NCBI GenBank assembly: GCA_002011035.2 | Contig: MTLY02000002.1 | Coordinates: 248,001-312,000 of the forward strand | Source: Candidatus Hecatella orcuttiae | GTDB lineage: Archaea; Thermoproteota; Bathyarchaeia; Hecatellales; Hecatellaceae | Direction: 5' to 3' | Length of the DNA stretch: 64,000 bases | Shown here: one piece after another, positions 41,243 to 50,211 of the stretch | How the letters are laid out: each line of letters opens with the position of its first letter | How positions within the stretch are numbered: position 1 is the stretch's first letter | Made by a program: the position numbers and the translations under genes | The notes under the pieces: generated by a model | What the model was told of the DNA's origin: nothing | The model's input: the letters and a program-made list of their open reading frames with translations, nothing else | The model's database searches: none

Positions 41243-42546
41243 AGACTGGAGAAGCCCCTAAGCTTCAACTGGCCTTGGACTTCACCGACCTCCACCGCGC
41301 TCTCCCAGTGGCTGAGGAGGCGGTTGAGGCAGGGGTGGACTGGATAGAGGTGGGCACCCCTCTTATCAAGGGTGAAGGCCTCGATGCTGTGAGAGAGATC
41401 AGGCGGAGGTTTCCCGGCCGCGTTGTTTTGGCTGACATGAAGACGGTGGACACAGGGGCCGTGGAGGTGGAGATGGCGGCGAAGGCGGGGGCCGACGTGG
41501 TGATTCTTCTCGGCCTCGCCGACGACAGCACGGTGAGGGAGGCAGTAGAGGCTGGGAGAAGGTATGGAGCTCGAATCATGGTCGACCTTCTGGGGGTTGA
41601 CGCCATGGCGTCCCGGGCGGTGGAGTTGGAGAAACTGGGAGTCGCCTACGTCTGCGTCCACGTGGGCATCGACCAGCAGATGCGGGGGTTAAAGCCCCTA
41701 GAAGCCCTCAGGGAAGTGGTGAAAGCGGTGAGGGTTCCTGTGGCCGTGGCCGGCGGGATCAACAGCGAAACCGCGGGTTTAGCCGTAAAAGCCGGGGCCA
41801 GCATCGTCGTGATAGGCGGAGCCATCACTAAGGCTGAAGATGTCAAGGCTGCGGTAAAGACCATCAAGAAAGCCATGGGTTTGAGGAAATCCATAGCCAC
41901 GAGGCTTTACAAGAAATACGAGAGGGAGGAAGAACTTCAGAAAGTTTTCGCTGAGATTTCAACCCCAAACCTCTCCGACGCCCTGCAGAGGATGGAGGAA
42001 ATGAGGGGAATCAAGCCTGTCACCTCCGGAGTTAAGGCGGTGGGGAAGGCTTTGACGGTGAGAACTTACCCGGGAGACTGGGCGAAGCCGGTGGAGGCTG
42101 TAGACCTCGCCTCCCCAGGGGAAGTGTTGGTCATCGACGCGGGGGGCGGAGAGAAAGCCGTGTGGGGAGAGCTGGCCACTTGGAGCAGCATTCAGAGAAA
42201 GCTCGGCGGGGTGGTCATCGACGGCGGGATAAGAGACGTGGAAGTCGTTCGGAAGCTCAGGTTTCCCGCCTTCGCCAGGCATGTGACCCCCACCGCCGGG
42301 GAGCCCAAAGGATTCGGGGAAATCAACGTGGAAATCCGCTGCGGTGGAGTGAAGGTGCGGCCTGGGGATTGGATTGTGGCCGATGACAATGGGGTTCTGG
42401 TCGTCCCGAGGGAGATGGCTGTGGAGGCCGCCAACAGGGGGAAAGATATTTTCGAAAAAGAGCAGAGGGTGAGGGCTGAAATCAGAAGAGGAAGCACTCT
42501 CTCCAAGGTTTTGAAGCTGAGAAAGTGGGAGAAAATTCTAGGCTAG
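41239..42546 (+). CDS. hps: 3-hexulose-6-phosphate synthase fused to RraA-like domain
   Basis: This 435-aa fusion starts with an orotidine-decarboxylase-superfamily barrel (residues ~8-215: LQLALDFTDLHRALPVAEE, VVLADMKTVDTGAVEVEMAA, VPVAVAGGINSETAGLAVKA). That matches Hps, which interconverts ribulose-5-P plus formaldehyde with hexulose-6-P. Residues ~235-425 form an RraA/HMG-aldolase-like domain (ISTPNLSDALQRM, VIDAGGGEKAVWGELATWSS, GGVVIDGGIRDVEVVRKLRF) that retains the R-D pair of active aldolases. In archaea Hps usually supplies pentoses by reversal of the RuMP path. Its place inside the CoA operon is notable. Confidence 0.9.
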   Translation: MKTGEAPKLQLALDFTDLHRALPVAEEAVEAGVDWIEVGTPLIKGEGLDAVREIRRRFPGRVVLADMKTVDTGAVEVEMAAKAGADVVILLGLADDSTVREAVEAGRRYGARIMVDLLGVDAMASRAVELEKLGVAYVCVHVGIDQQMRGLKPLEALREVVKAVRVPVAVAGGINSETAGLAVKAGASIVVIGGAITKAEDVKAAVKTIKKAMGLRKSIATRLYKKYEREEELQKVFAEISTPNLSDALQRMEEMRGIKPVTSGVKAVGKALTVRTYPGDWAKPVEAVDLASPGEVLVIDAGGGEKAVWGELATWSSIQRKLGGVVIDGGIRDVEVVRKLRFPAFARHVTPTAGEPKGFGEINVEIRCGGVKVRPGDWIVADDNGVLVVPREMAVEAANRGKDIFEKEQRVRAEIRRGSTLSKVLKLRKWEKILG

Positions 42547-43503
42547 GTGGGAGAGGGGATTAAAACGAGGGTCGCCATCATGGGAGCTGGAGCCATAGGC
42601 AGCCTCTTCGGCAGCTTGCTGGCGGAGGCGGGAAACGAGGTTTACCTCATCGGCAGAGCCAGCCTCATGGAAGCTGTCAGACAGAGGGGGCTGTGGCTGA
42701 GGGGAATAACGGCGAAACATGTTCTAAGCCTTCACGCAGAAGATTCCCCCCAAAACCTGAGAAGCCAAGCTTTCGACGTGGTTTTTCTGACGGTGAAAGC
42801 CTACGACACCCAGGAGGCATGCTCCCAGCTTAAACCCATCCTAGATGGAGGAACGCCTGTGCTATGCCTCCAAAATGGAATAGGAGTGGAGGAGAAGGCT
42901 GCGAAGGCTTTGGGGAGAAGAAGCCTGTTGAGGGGTGTGACCTTCTGCGGAGCCTTCTTGGAGGCCCCCGGCTCCGTCCGGTTTACAGGCCGGGGGGAAA
43001 CAGTCTTAGGGCTGCCTTTCAAGGAAACCGACGGTCGTCTCCTAGAGAAAGCTTGGCTGGCGGCAGAAGCCCTCAACGCAGCTGGGCTGCCTGCGAGGGT
43101 GGAGAAAAAAATCGAGGGCGCTGTGTGGATGAAGACCCTGATAAACGCTGGAATAAACCCCTACGGAGCTCTGACGGGTTTAAGAAACGGGGAGCTTCTG
43201 GAGGTGGGAGAAATGGGAGAGCTCATGGCTGAAACCGTGGAGGAAGGAACTCGCGTCGCCTGCCGGCTGGGGGTGGCCCTCCCCGGCGACCCGGTGGAGG
43301 AGATGTTTAGGACTGTGAAGGCCACGGCTGGGAACTTCAACTCCATGCTTCAGGACGTTAGGAGGGGGAAGCCCACGGAGATCGACTACCTCAACGGGGC
43401 GGTGGCCAAGCTGGGTTTCAAGGCTTCGGTTCCCGCTCCCTTAAACAGGCTGCTGACTGTGCTGGTGAAAAGCTTGGAAAGAAGGGGGAAGCCTACTTGT
43501 TAA
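42547..43503 (+). CDS. panE: Ketopantoate reductase
   Basis: This NAD(P)H-dependent enzyme reduces 2-ketopantoate to pantoate. The 318-aa protein has the Rossmann loop VAIMGAGAIGSLFGSLLAEAG at the N-terminus, then VVFLTVKAYDTQEACSQLKP, VLCLQNGIGVEEKA and the catalytic-domain segment AVWMKTLINAGINPYGALTG with conserved Lys and Asn. SMLQDVRRGKPTEIDYLNGAV closes the active site. The GTG start immediately follows the hps stop, and the end overlaps coaBC by 7 nt. PanB, which makes ketopantoate, is not in the window. Confidence 0.94.
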   Translation: MGEGIKTRVAIMGAGAIGSLFGSLLAEAGNEVYLIGRASLMEAVRQRGLWLRGITAKHVLSLHAEDSPQNLRSQAFDVVFLTVKAYDTQEACSQLKPILDGGTPVLCLQNGIGVEEKAAKALGRRSLLRGVTFCGAFLEAPGSVRFTGRGETVLGLPFKETDGRLLEKAWLAAEALNAAGLPARVEKKIEGAVWMKTLINAGINPYGALTGLRNGELLEVGEMGELMAETVEEGTRVACRLGVALPGDPVEEMFRTVKATAGNFNSMLQDVRRGKPTEIDYLNGAVAKLGFKASVPAPLNRLLTVLVKSLERRGKPTC

Positions 43504-44762
43504 CCGGCCATCCGTCCAAAGCCATCATAGGAACCGCCGGCAGGCAGCTGGAGGGAAAGCGGATAGTCTTAGGCGTCACCGGGAGCATCGCCGCCCTCCG
43601 TGCCCCCGAGGTTGCCCGAGAGCTCATGAGGAGGGGGGCGGAGGTCTACGCAGTCATGACTTCTGACGCTCAGAAGATCATTCATCCCTATGCCTTGGAA
43701 TGGGCCACGGGAAACCCTGTGGTAACCGAGATCACCGGGAAAATCGAATACGTGGCCGCGGCTGGGGGGGAGGGCATGGCTCCCGTGGACCTGGTGCTCG
43801 TCGCCCCTGTCACAGCTAACACCCTAGCCAAGATAGCCTGGGGCATCAGCGACACCCCGGTCACCGCCTATGTTTCCGCAGCCCTAGGGGCCCATATCCC
43901 CGTCGTCCTCGCCCCCGCCATGCACCGCTGCCTATGGGACAGTCCCGCTGCCTCTGAAAACCTCAGTCGACTTAGGGCCTTAGGCCTCACCATCGTGGAA
44001 CCTGAGCTGACGGAGGGGAAAGCCAAACTGGTGGAGGTGGAAGAACTGGTGGAGGCGGTGATTCGAAGGCTAACTCTGCCTACCATGGCTGAGATGAACG
44101 TCCTAGTAACAGCCGGGCCGACGGTGGAGTATCTTGACCCCATCCGGGTTCTGACCAACCGAAGCTCGGGAAGAATGGGCGTGGCCCTAGCCCGGGAAGC
44201 CCTCCGGCGGGGTGCTCAGGTTACCTTGGTCTACGGTCCCGGCACCGCCAAGCCTCCCTCAGGAGCGAAGGTGATCCGGGTTGAGACTTCCGACCAAATG
44301 CGGGAGACGGTGGTTTCCCAGCTTCGGAGAGGAAACTGCCATGTCTTCTTTGCAGCGGCAGCGGTCTCCGACTTCACCCCCCTCCAGCCTTCAAGCCGGA
44401 AGCTTTCCACCGCCCAAACCCCTGAGCTCACGGTGAGGCTGAGGGCGACGGAGAAGCTTGTGGAGGAAGTCAAAAGGCTCAGCCCCCAAACTTTTTTGGT
44501 GATCTTCAAAGCCGAATACCAAGTGCCTGAAGAGGAGCTGGCGGCTAAGGCTGAGGAGCGGATGAAGCAAACGGAAGCCGACCTGGTGGTGGCCAACGAC
44601 GTGGGGAGGAAGGGCGCTGAGTTCGGCTCCAAAACCACCGAAGCCCTCATCCTGGATAAAGCCGGAGAAAGGGTAAAGGTTCCCCTCTCTCGGAAAGAAG
44701 ATGTGGCAGCGAAAATCTTAGACTTGGTACAGGAAAAACTGAAAACCCGGAAGCCCGAATAG
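43497..44762 (+). CDS. coaBC: Bifunctional CoaBC (phosphopantothenoylcysteine synthetase/decarboxylase)
   Basis: This Dfp-type enzyme joins Cys to 4'-phosphopantothenate and decarboxylates the product. The N-terminal FMN-binding flavoprotein half (CoaC, ~20-195) has IVLGVTGSIAALRAPEVARE, VAPVTANTLAKIAWGISDT and APAMHRCLWDSPA. The C-terminal CoaB half (~200-415) has LVTAGPTVEYLDPIRVLTNR, SSGRMGVALA and VANDVGRKGAEFGS. Length 421 aa is normal. TTG start; it follows panE with a 7-nt overlap. The operon covers ketopantoate to 4'-phosphopantetheine; CoaD is elsewhere. Confidence 0.95.
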   Translation: MLTGHPSKAIIGTAGRQLEGKRIVLGVTGSIAALRAPEVARELMRRGAEVYAVMTSDAQKIIHPYALEWATGNPVVTEITGKIEYVAAAGGEGMAPVDLVLVAPVTANTLAKIAWGISDTPVTAYVSAALGAHIPVVLAPAMHRCLWDSPAASENLSRLRALGLTIVEPELTEGKAKLVEVEELVEAVIRRLTLPTMAEMNVLVTAGPTVEYLDPIRVLTNRSSGRMGVALAREALRRGAQVTLVYGPGTAKPPSGAKVIRVETSDQMRETVVSQLRRGNCHVFFAAAAVSDFTPLQPSSRKLSTAQTPELTVRLRATEKLVEEVKRLSPQTFLVIFKAEYQVPEEELAAKAEERMKQTEADLVVANDVGRKGAEFGSKTTEALILDKAGERVKVPLSRKEDVAAKILDLVQEKLKTRKPE

Positions 44763-44769
44763 CGCAGCC

Positions 44770-45642
44770 GTGGGGATGGAAAGCTTGGTGGCGAAGGCCA
44801 GAAGGCCTGTGGTGACATTGACCACCGACTTCGGCACCGCGGATTCCTATGTGGCGGAGATGAAGGCGGTTATTCTCTCCCTCTGCCCTGAGGCGGTCCT
44901 CGTCGACATCACCCACGAGGTTGAAAGATTCAACATCAGAATGGGCGCCTACCTCTTGGCCCGCTCAGCTTGGCTGTTCCCCAGAGGAACCGTGCACCTG
45001 GCCGTGGTGGACCCGGGAGTCGGAGGCGGGCGGAAGCCCCTCATCTTGGAGACGCCCTCAGCCTTCTTCGTCGGCCCTGACAACGGCCTCCTGACCGCGG
45101 CGGCCAAAAGACAGGGCATAAGCCACGCCTACCAGATAAGGAAAGAATACTGCTGGCCGTCGAAGGTTTCCGAAACCTTCCACGGGAGGGACCTCTTCGC
45201 CCCTGCAGCCGGCCACTTGGCAGCGGGGAAGCCTCCGTCCTCCTTGGGCGTAGAGGTCTCCACCTACGTGGAGTCCGCCTTCCCATCTCCTAAAATCTCC
45301 GGCAGGATAGTGGAGGGGGAGGTCATCCACGTAGACCGTTTCGGTAACCTAGTAACCAACATAGACCGAAAGCTTCCCGAAACTCGAGGGCTGCGGTTTG
45401 GCTCCGCCATCCGAATTCAAGCGGGGAAAATCCAGCACCCCCGAAAGGTTAGGTTTGCTGAAACCTACTCCCAAGCGGCGAGGGGAGAACTCCTACTCAC
45501 CGTGGGAAGCGGAGGCTTCTTGGAAGTCTCCGTCAACCAGGGGGACGCCTCCAAGCGGCTGGGCTTGAAAGCTGGAGGGAAAATCAAACTGCTCCTCCCA
45601 GCCTCCGGGGGGAGAAAACTAGAGCCTATCCGTTCGAGCTAA
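44770..45642 (+). CDS. S-adenosyl-L-methionine hydrolase (adenosine-forming)
   Basis: This 290-aa DUF62-family enzyme uses an activated water or hydroxide to cleave SAM into adenosine and methionine. Diagnostic blocks are VVTLTTDFGTADSYVAEMK with the SAM-binding Asp, HLAVVDPGVGGGRKPLILE, FVGPDNGLLTAAAK, ETFHGRDLFAPAAGHLA and VIHVDRFGNLVTNI. It is the last gene of the CoA operon (7 nt after coaBC). The start is a GTG (44770) or the ATG two codons later. Its end overlaps the convergent nadM gene by 24 nt. Its metabolic link to CoA is not evident. Confidence 0.92.
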   Translation: MGMESLVAKARRPVVTLTTDFGTADSYVAEMKAVILSLCPEAVLVDITHEVERFNIRMGAYLLARSAWLFPRGTVHLAVVDPGVGGGRKPLILETPSAFFVGPDNGLLTAAAKRQGISHAYQIRKEYCWPSKVSETFHGRDLFAPAAGHLAAGKPPSSLGVEVSTYVESAFPSPKISGRIVEGEVIHVDRFGNLVTNIDRKLPETRGLRFGSAIRIQAGKIQHPRKVRFAETYSQAARGELLLTVGSGGFLEVSVNQGDASKRLGLKAGGKIKLLLPASGGRKLEPIRSS

Positions 45643-46155
45643 GTTTCGTATGCGGTCTATGCCGCCGATTTGGACGATGTACTTTGCAACGGAGGCGGGG
45701 ACGAGGGCTTCCCAGCTTTCGCCGTTGAGAATCTTGTTGCGGACGTTGGTGGCGTAAAGTTTTCTCCTATCCAAGTAGGGAATGCCCTCCACCTTGAAGC
45801 CGGCTTCCTGGAAGAGTTGACGGCAGAGGGCGTCGTTGGTGAAAACTACTTCGAACTTGGGCGTGTAGGCCACTACCTGAGCGACCCAGATGCTGTGAAC
45901 TTGGGTGTCGGGCACGGGGATGATGGAGTAGGAGGCTCTGTCCACTCCCACCTCATCCAAGGCCAGCCTCAGCATGGTGAATCTTTCCCCCGCGGTGAAG
46001 GGGTTTTGAGGGTCATGGCTGAACTGGGCGCTTCCAATCCCTATTATCAGCTCCTTAACCTGCCGGAGGGCTTGGGTGACAGCGTGAACGTGTCCCCGGT
46101 GAACAGGCTGAAACCTCCCCACGTAGAAGCCTGAATTCCACTTCACCAGCTTCAC
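45619..46155 (-). CDS. nadM: Nicotinamide-nucleotide adenylyltransferase NadM
   Basis: This archaeal-type NMN adenylyltransferase makes NAD+ from NMN and ATP. The nucleotidyltransferase motif GFYVGRFQPVHRGHVHAVTQ is at the N-terminus, followed by ELIIGIGSAQFSHDPQNPFT, AGERFTMLRLAL and the C-terminal YATNVRNKILNGESWEALVP, equivalent to the ISST-type motif. Length 178 aa fits. A TATA-like catatatgcc on the minus strand lies ~85 bp upstream in the gap after treT. Confidence 0.95.
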   Translation of the reverse strand: MKLVKWNSGFYVGRFQPVHRGHVHAVTQALRQVKELIIGIGSAQFSHDPQNPFTAGERFTMLRLALDEVGVDRASYSIIPVPDTQVHSIWVAQVVAYTPKFEVVFTNDALCRQLFQEAGFKVEGIPYLDRRKLYATNVRNKILNGESWEALVPASVAKYIVQIGGIDRIRNLARTDRL

Positions 46156-46323
46156 CCATGGCGTTGCTTAACTCGCTTGACCCAATTCGCTTATCAGGTT
46201 TAAGCTTATCTCCAAGTTCGGCTGGAAAATAGGTGTGAAAAAGTGGCATATATGAGCATAGGTTTTTTGGGCGAGGCTTCCCGCTGGGTTGGTGGGGTAT
46301 TTCCCACTCTTTTTTGTTTAGGC
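46156..46323. other. 168-bp gap between treT and nadM
   Basis: No gene or RNA is recognised here. The gap holds a TATA-like element for nadM (catatatgcc on the minus strand, near 46240). It also holds T-rich plus-strand runs (ggttttttgg, ctcttttttg) with a short GC-rich segment between them. The track ORF 46055-46249 is an alternate-frame reading through nadM. Confidence 0.4.
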
Positions 46324-47541
46324 TTACTCGATGAGTTCTAGATGGATTTTCAAATAGTCTTTAAGATGGCGGGTGATGAGGAAATTTCTTCTCACATGGT
46401 CTCTCCCGTTGGTCCCCAGCATCCTCCCCAGATAAGGGCGCTTGATGATGAGGGTGACCTTTTCCGCTGCAGCCTCCACGGTGTCCACTAGGAAACCTGT
46501 CACGCCGTCTAGGACCTGCAGAGGGATGCCGCCTGTGCGAGTGGCCACCACAGGGGTTCCCTTCCACAAGGCTTCAGTTACCGAGAGACCGAAGCCTTCT
46601 CTGAGGGATTTTTGTATCACCACCGTGGAGGCTCTTTGGAAGGCGTTAACCTCCAAGTCTCCCACCCCCTCTCTGTCGGTTAGTATGTGGATGTCTTTGT
46701 CGCCTCCCGCCTTTTCCACGGTTTTCTTCAGCCATTCATCTCCCTCGGGGTCGTCTGCAGCCATGGAGCCTACCAGCAACAGCTGGGTTTGGGGAATTTC
46801 CCTTTTCACCAGGCGGTAGACGTCGATAACGCCTAAAGGGTCCTTCCAAGGGTCAAACCTAGCTACCTGGGTCAGGATAGGCTTTTCAGGGCTGACTTCG
46901 TATTTCTCCAGCATCTTCAAAATTTGGCTTTCTGAAATAGGCTTGTTTTTTTCTGAGAGGGGGTTGATGGAGGGAGGCATAAGGAAGATGTGCTTGTTTC
47001 GAAGGTCTTCTTTGATGTAGCTTTGGAGGGAGAACACGAGACCGTCATATTCCAGCACGAAGGGTTTCAGAAAATCCCAGTAAACCGGGTTGGCTTTTGT
47101 TAGGTCTATGTGGCATCGCCACACCCATTTCTCAGGTCCCCGGTTTCTAAACCTTAGAAGGGCCGCCGGCTGGGGATCGTGGACCATGATGAGGTCGCCC
47201 TTGAAATCAAGCTTTTCCGCGTTCAGCCGATTATATTCCAAGTAGACTTTCTTCATGGCCTCTGTGAGCTTAAGAGGCATTCCTTGGAGGGCGTTGTGGA
47301 ATTTTTTAGTGACATTGAAAAACTCACTGGAAGCCTCCATAACCTGCCATGAGACGTTTAACCCCACGGTCCTAGCCAGCGGAACCATGTTTTTAAGAAG
47401 CTCCGCCACTCCCCCGCCAAAACGGGTTGAATTGATGTGGACGATGGAGGCGCCTTTCACCCAAGAAGCCAGTTTCTCAATTTCAGCTATTTCCTGTTCT
47501 CCCACGATAGCCTTGTAGTCGTCTAAGCTGAAAGTAGCCAT
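46324..47541 (-). CDS. treT: Trehalose glycosyltransferring synthase TreT-like (GT4)
   Basis: This 405-aa GT4 enzyme of the TreT type makes trehalose from a nucleotide-glucose and glucose. N-terminal blocks are VHINSTRFGGGVAELLKNMV and WQVMEASSEFFNVTKKFHNA; HDPQPAALLRF and VWRCHIDLTKANP are TreT-characteristic. The C-terminal GT-B half has LTQVARFDPWKDPLGVIDVY and the retaining E-x7-E in SLREGFGLSVTEALWKGTPV. A GAGGGG ribosome site precedes the ATG. It is divergent from the CBS protein gene. Confidence 0.92.
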   Translation of the reverse strand: MATFSLDDYKAIVGEQEIAEIEKLASWVKGASIVHINSTRFGGGVAELLKNMVPLARTVGLNVSWQVMEASSEFFNVTKKFHNALQGMPLKLTEAMKKVYLEYNRLNAEKLDFKGDLIMVHDPQPAALLRFRNRGPEKWVWRCHIDLTKANPVYWDFLKPFVLEYDGLVFSLQSYIKEDLRNKHIFLMPPSINPLSEKNKPISESQILKMLEKYEVSPEKPILTQVARFDPWKDPLGVIDVYRLVKREIPQTQLLLVGSMAADDPEGDEWLKKTVEKAGGDKDIHILTDREGVGDLEVNAFQRASTVVIQKSLREGFGLSVTEALWKGTPVVATRTGGIPLQVLDGVTGFLVDTVEAAAEKVTLIIKRPYLGRMLGTNGRDHVRRNFLITRHLKDYLKIHLELIE

Positions 47542-47646
47542 AAGTCAACCCCTCGGGAGGCGTCGGAGCGTCTTGGAAATATTCATTAAGGTTGATTTTG
47601 AATTAGATCATGAAGAGAGACATATAAGCTAAACGGAGGATGAGGG

Positions 47647-48522
47647 TTGGCCAAGGCTATGGACGTAGCCTATAAGGAGAACCTTTACATCATCGAAAGC
47701 TTCGCCCCCCTCATCAAAGCCTTGAAGCTGATGGGTGAAAGAGGCGGCATCTACCGCCTTTCCGTAGTAGACGACCAAAAAAGGGCTAAAGGAGTTATCT
47801 CCTCTCTCAGAATCCTCGAATACATCGCCGGCCACAAAGGGAAAATTTTGAAGAAGAAAGCCGGAGGTTTAGAGGCTCTCCTCCAAGAACCCGTCCTCCT
47901 CTTTATGGAGGAATATCTTCACAAGCTTCCCTACAGTTTCGCCTTCGAGTGCATCGTCCAGTATATGGTGGAGAACAAGGTCGGCCATGTGATTTTGGTG
48001 GATGAAAAGGACTGCATAAAAGGCGTGATCACCGAGCGCCCAGCCATTGAGAGAATTCCCCCCCGCCATTATGGAATAAACCTTTCCGCCATAATGACGC
48101 GGAAGGTCCATACCATCAAGCCTGAAAGCAGCATTTTCGAAGCCCTCAACCTTATGGCCGCCCACCATGTGAGAAGACTCCCCCTCCTGTCCGAAGGCGA
48201 AGTAGTGGGGGTCCTATCAGCTTCAGACCTTTTTCGCTATCTTGTCAAAACAGAAGGGCCTGAAGAGGCTTTGAAGGAGAAAGAGAATCTGGAGAACCGC
48301 CTTTCCGAGGAAGTCGTCACCCTCAGCCTCCCCAAACCGGTGCTCATAGGGGAGCACGAGGATGTGGGAGAACTCTTAAAAAGAGTCCAAGAACGTTGGA
48401 TACCCTATCACCCCGTTGTTTCTGAGGAGGGAAAACTCGCCGGAGTGGTCAGTGAAAGAGACCTCATCACCCGGTTCTCCCGGGTGCTGGGCATGGAGCG
48501 GTTTTTGAAGCTTATCGCTTAG
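47647..48522 (+). CDS. Four-CBS-domain protein
   Basis: This 291-aa protein is made only of CBS modules, probably two Bateman pairs (~10-135 and ~145-288), sensing adenine nucleotides or SAM. Repeats read IYRLSVVDDQKRAKGVISSL, VGHVILVDEKDCIKGVIT, VRRLPLLSEGEVVGVLSASD and YHPVVSEEGKLAGVVSERDL. No catalytic domain is attached. The TTG start has a GGAGG 7 nt upstream, and a TATA-like acatataagc sits ~25-30 bp before it. The target is unknown; treT lies divergently next to it. Confidence 0.88.
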   Translation: MAKAMDVAYKENLYIIESFAPLIKALKLMGERGGIYRLSVVDDQKRAKGVISSLRILEYIAGHKGKILKKKAGGLEALLQEPVLLFMEEYLHKLPYSFAFECIVQYMVENKVGHVILVDEKDCIKGVITERPAIERIPPRHYGINLSAIMTRKVHTIKPESSIFEALNLMAAHHVRRLPLLSEGEVVGVLSASDLFRYLVKTEGPEEALKEKENLENRLSEEVVTLSLPKPVLIGEHEDVGELLKRVQERWIPYHPVVSEEGKLAGVVSERDLITRFSRVLGMERFLKLIA

Positions 48523-48617
48523 AAAACAAGGGGCAAGGAAGATTTCTTCTTCCCACCTATTTTACTTTCTTTCGAGCGGAATGGTAAAAAGGAGGTTAAA
48601 TATCATTTAAAAGGTAA

Positions 48618-48896
48618 GTGGGGCCTGTGTGCAGCTACATCCTCAAGCTTATGTTCGTGAACATGAGAACTGGGCACACGGAAGTGTTTGAGGTAGCCTT
48701 GCTCGCCCCCCAAGGTGAAGAGAAATGCTACAAGGCGGTTCTACCCCACCGTCTCTACCACAGGGTTAAAGCCCACTTTGGGGAAGGTCCCTTCACCACG
48801 GCTTTCACCCTATCCCATGGGCCCTACCTTCTCCACGGCTCTGTCAAGGCGGATATGGAAGTCCGCATACCGGTAAGTTTCGAGGAGGCAAAATAA
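48618..48896 (+). CDS. Small hypothetical protein
   Basis: This ORF of up to 92 aa has no recognised family. It looks like a compact beta-rich domain: YILKLMFVNMRTGHTEVFEV, CYKAVLPHRLYHRVKAHFGE and GPYLLHGSVKADMEVRIPVS. GTG codons at 48618 or 48627 could start it; an aaaaggt precedes the first. An AT-rich ttaaatatcatttaaa element ~30 bp upstream may be its promoter. It is probably real because it fills the space between two expressed genes and has coding-like composition. Confidence 0.5.
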   Translation: MGPVCSYILKLMFVNMRTGHTEVFEVALLAPQGEEKCYKAVLPHRLYHRVKAHFGEGPFTTAFTLSHGPYLLHGSVKADMEVRIPVSFEEAK

Positions 48897-48926
48897 TTCA
48901 CCCTAGCTGAGAGGGCGGCTTGAACC

Positions 48927-48933
48927 TTATATG
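48927..48933 (+). promoter_or_regulatory. TATA box of the HD-domain gene (leaderless)
   Basis: TTATATG lies 24-30 bp before the ATG at 48957, the usual archaeal distance from TATA to transcription start, so the mRNA should be leaderless. No Shine-Dalgarno sequence precedes the ATG, in agreement. Confidence 0.6.
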
Positions 48934-48956
48934 CTTTAGACTCCAAACATACCCCT

Positions 48957-49580
48957 ATGAACTCGCCCTCAGCCCCTGAATCTTCCGAAACCCTGTGGAA
49001 GCTGGTTTTAAAGGTGGGGCGGCTTAAACTGTTTCCCCGCACCGGATGGCTGACTCGCGGCGTGGAAAAGGCCCGCGTAGAATCTGTAGCGGAGCACAGT
49101 TTCCGAACAGCCGTCCTAGCCATGATGCTCGCGGACATGCTCTCCCCCCAGCGGAGGGTAAACTTCGCCCTCGTCCTGCGAATGGCTTTACTCCACGATT
49201 TCCCTGAAATCCTGCTCAAGGACCTGGATAAAGAGGCTTGGAACTGCCTAACCCCCAGCCTCAAAGCAAAACCCAAGGTTGAAAAAGAAGCCCTGAGAAG
49301 ACTTCTGGCAGAAGTTTCTCCGCCTCTGAGGAAAAAATACGAGGCTGTTTGGAGAAACTACCGGAGGGGCAGCTCCTTGGAAGCCCAGATAGTGGAGGCG
49401 GCTGACAGGCTGGAGACCGCCTTCCAAGCTTACGAGTACGTGGAGGGAGGCTGTCCTCTGAGGTTGGTGGAGGAAATCTGGGAGGACGCTCAAAAGAAAG
49501 TCTACCAAACCGGTCTAGCTCCCGCCTGTGCTCTCATGGACAGGCTTAAGGAAAACCTCAGACTTCAGGCGAAAACCTGA
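48957..49580 (+). CDS. HD-domain phosphohydrolase (YfbR/HDDC2-like)
   Basis: This 207-aa HD-superfamily metal-dependent phosphohydrolase resembles deoxynucleoside 5'-monophosphatases of the YfbR/HDDC2 group. Metal-ligand motifs are VESVAEHSFRTAVLAMMLA (H), MALLHDFPEILLKDL (HD) and IVEAADRLETAFQAYEY (D). Length is typical. It is monocistronic with its own TATA box. Substrate is inferred from family only. Confidence 0.87.
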   Translation: MNSPSAPESSETLWKLVLKVGRLKLFPRTGWLTRGVEKARVESVAEHSFRTAVLAMMLADMLSPQRRVNFALVLRMALLHDFPEILLKDLDKEAWNCLTPSLKAKPKVEKEALRRLLAEVSPPLRKKYEAVWRNYRRGSSLEAQIVEAADRLETAFQAYEYVEGGCPLRLVEEIWEDAQKKVYQTGLAPACALMDRLKENLRLQAKT

Positions 49581-49604
49581 AGGCGGAGACCCGCCCCCGC
49601 AAGC

Positions 49605-50093
49605 CTACAGCTTGTAGCCCAAGGTCCTCAGAAATTTTTTCCTAGCCTCCGCGTCCTCCTTCTGCTCTATTCCCTTGGACTTGTAGCCGTCGACGACGCC
49701 TAGAATGCCCCTTCCCTGCTCGGTTTCGGCGACGATGACCTCCACGGGGTTGGCGGTGGCGCAGAAGATGGAGCAGACTTCAGACACTCCCTTGATGGCG
49801 TTGAGCACGTTGATGGGGTAGGCCTCCTTCAGGAAGATGAGAAAACTGTGGCCGGCTGCCAGCTTGAAGGCGTTTTCCGCCGCCGCCTTCTTCAGGGAAG
49901 CGTCGTTGCCTTCGCTTCTCACCAAGCAGGGGCCGGAGCTTTCGCAGAAGCCCACTCCGAACTTGGCTTTGGGAGCGGAGTTCACCACAGCCTCGTAGAG
50001 GTCTTCCACGGTTTTGATGAAGTGGGCCATTCCCAAGATGAGGTTGCAGCCTTCTGGGGTTTCGATTTTGACGATTTCAGTTTTCACACCCAA
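49605..50093 (-). CDS. Adenosine-specific kinase family protein (DUF355)
   Basis: This 162-aa protein belongs to the small adenosine-specific kinase family. Blocks are [20 protein letters not shown] and [20 protein letters not shown], then [36 protein letters not shown] and [20 protein letters not shown]. The family binds adenosine/AMP; its physiological role is uncertain. It stands 118 bp from the DsrE/TusA pair on the same strand, with an aattttttagct-like promoter element before it. Confidence 0.85.
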   Translation of the reverse strand: MGVKTEIVKIETPEGCNLILGMAHFIKTVEDLYEAVVNSAPKAKFGVGFCESSGPCLVRSEGNDASLKKAAAENAFKLAAGHSFLIFLKEAYPINVLNAIKGVSEVCSIFCATANPVEVIVAETEQGRGILGVVDGYKSKGIEQKEDAEARKKFLRTLGYKL

Positions 50094-50211
50094 CCCTCCA
50101 AGGGGATGTTTCCTCTACCTGAGCTAAAAAATTATCCCGCCCTTTTTTTGCTTGATAAAAAACCGTGGACGCGGGGTAAGGGCGGATTTTCCCCTGGTTT
50201 CTTCAAGGGTG

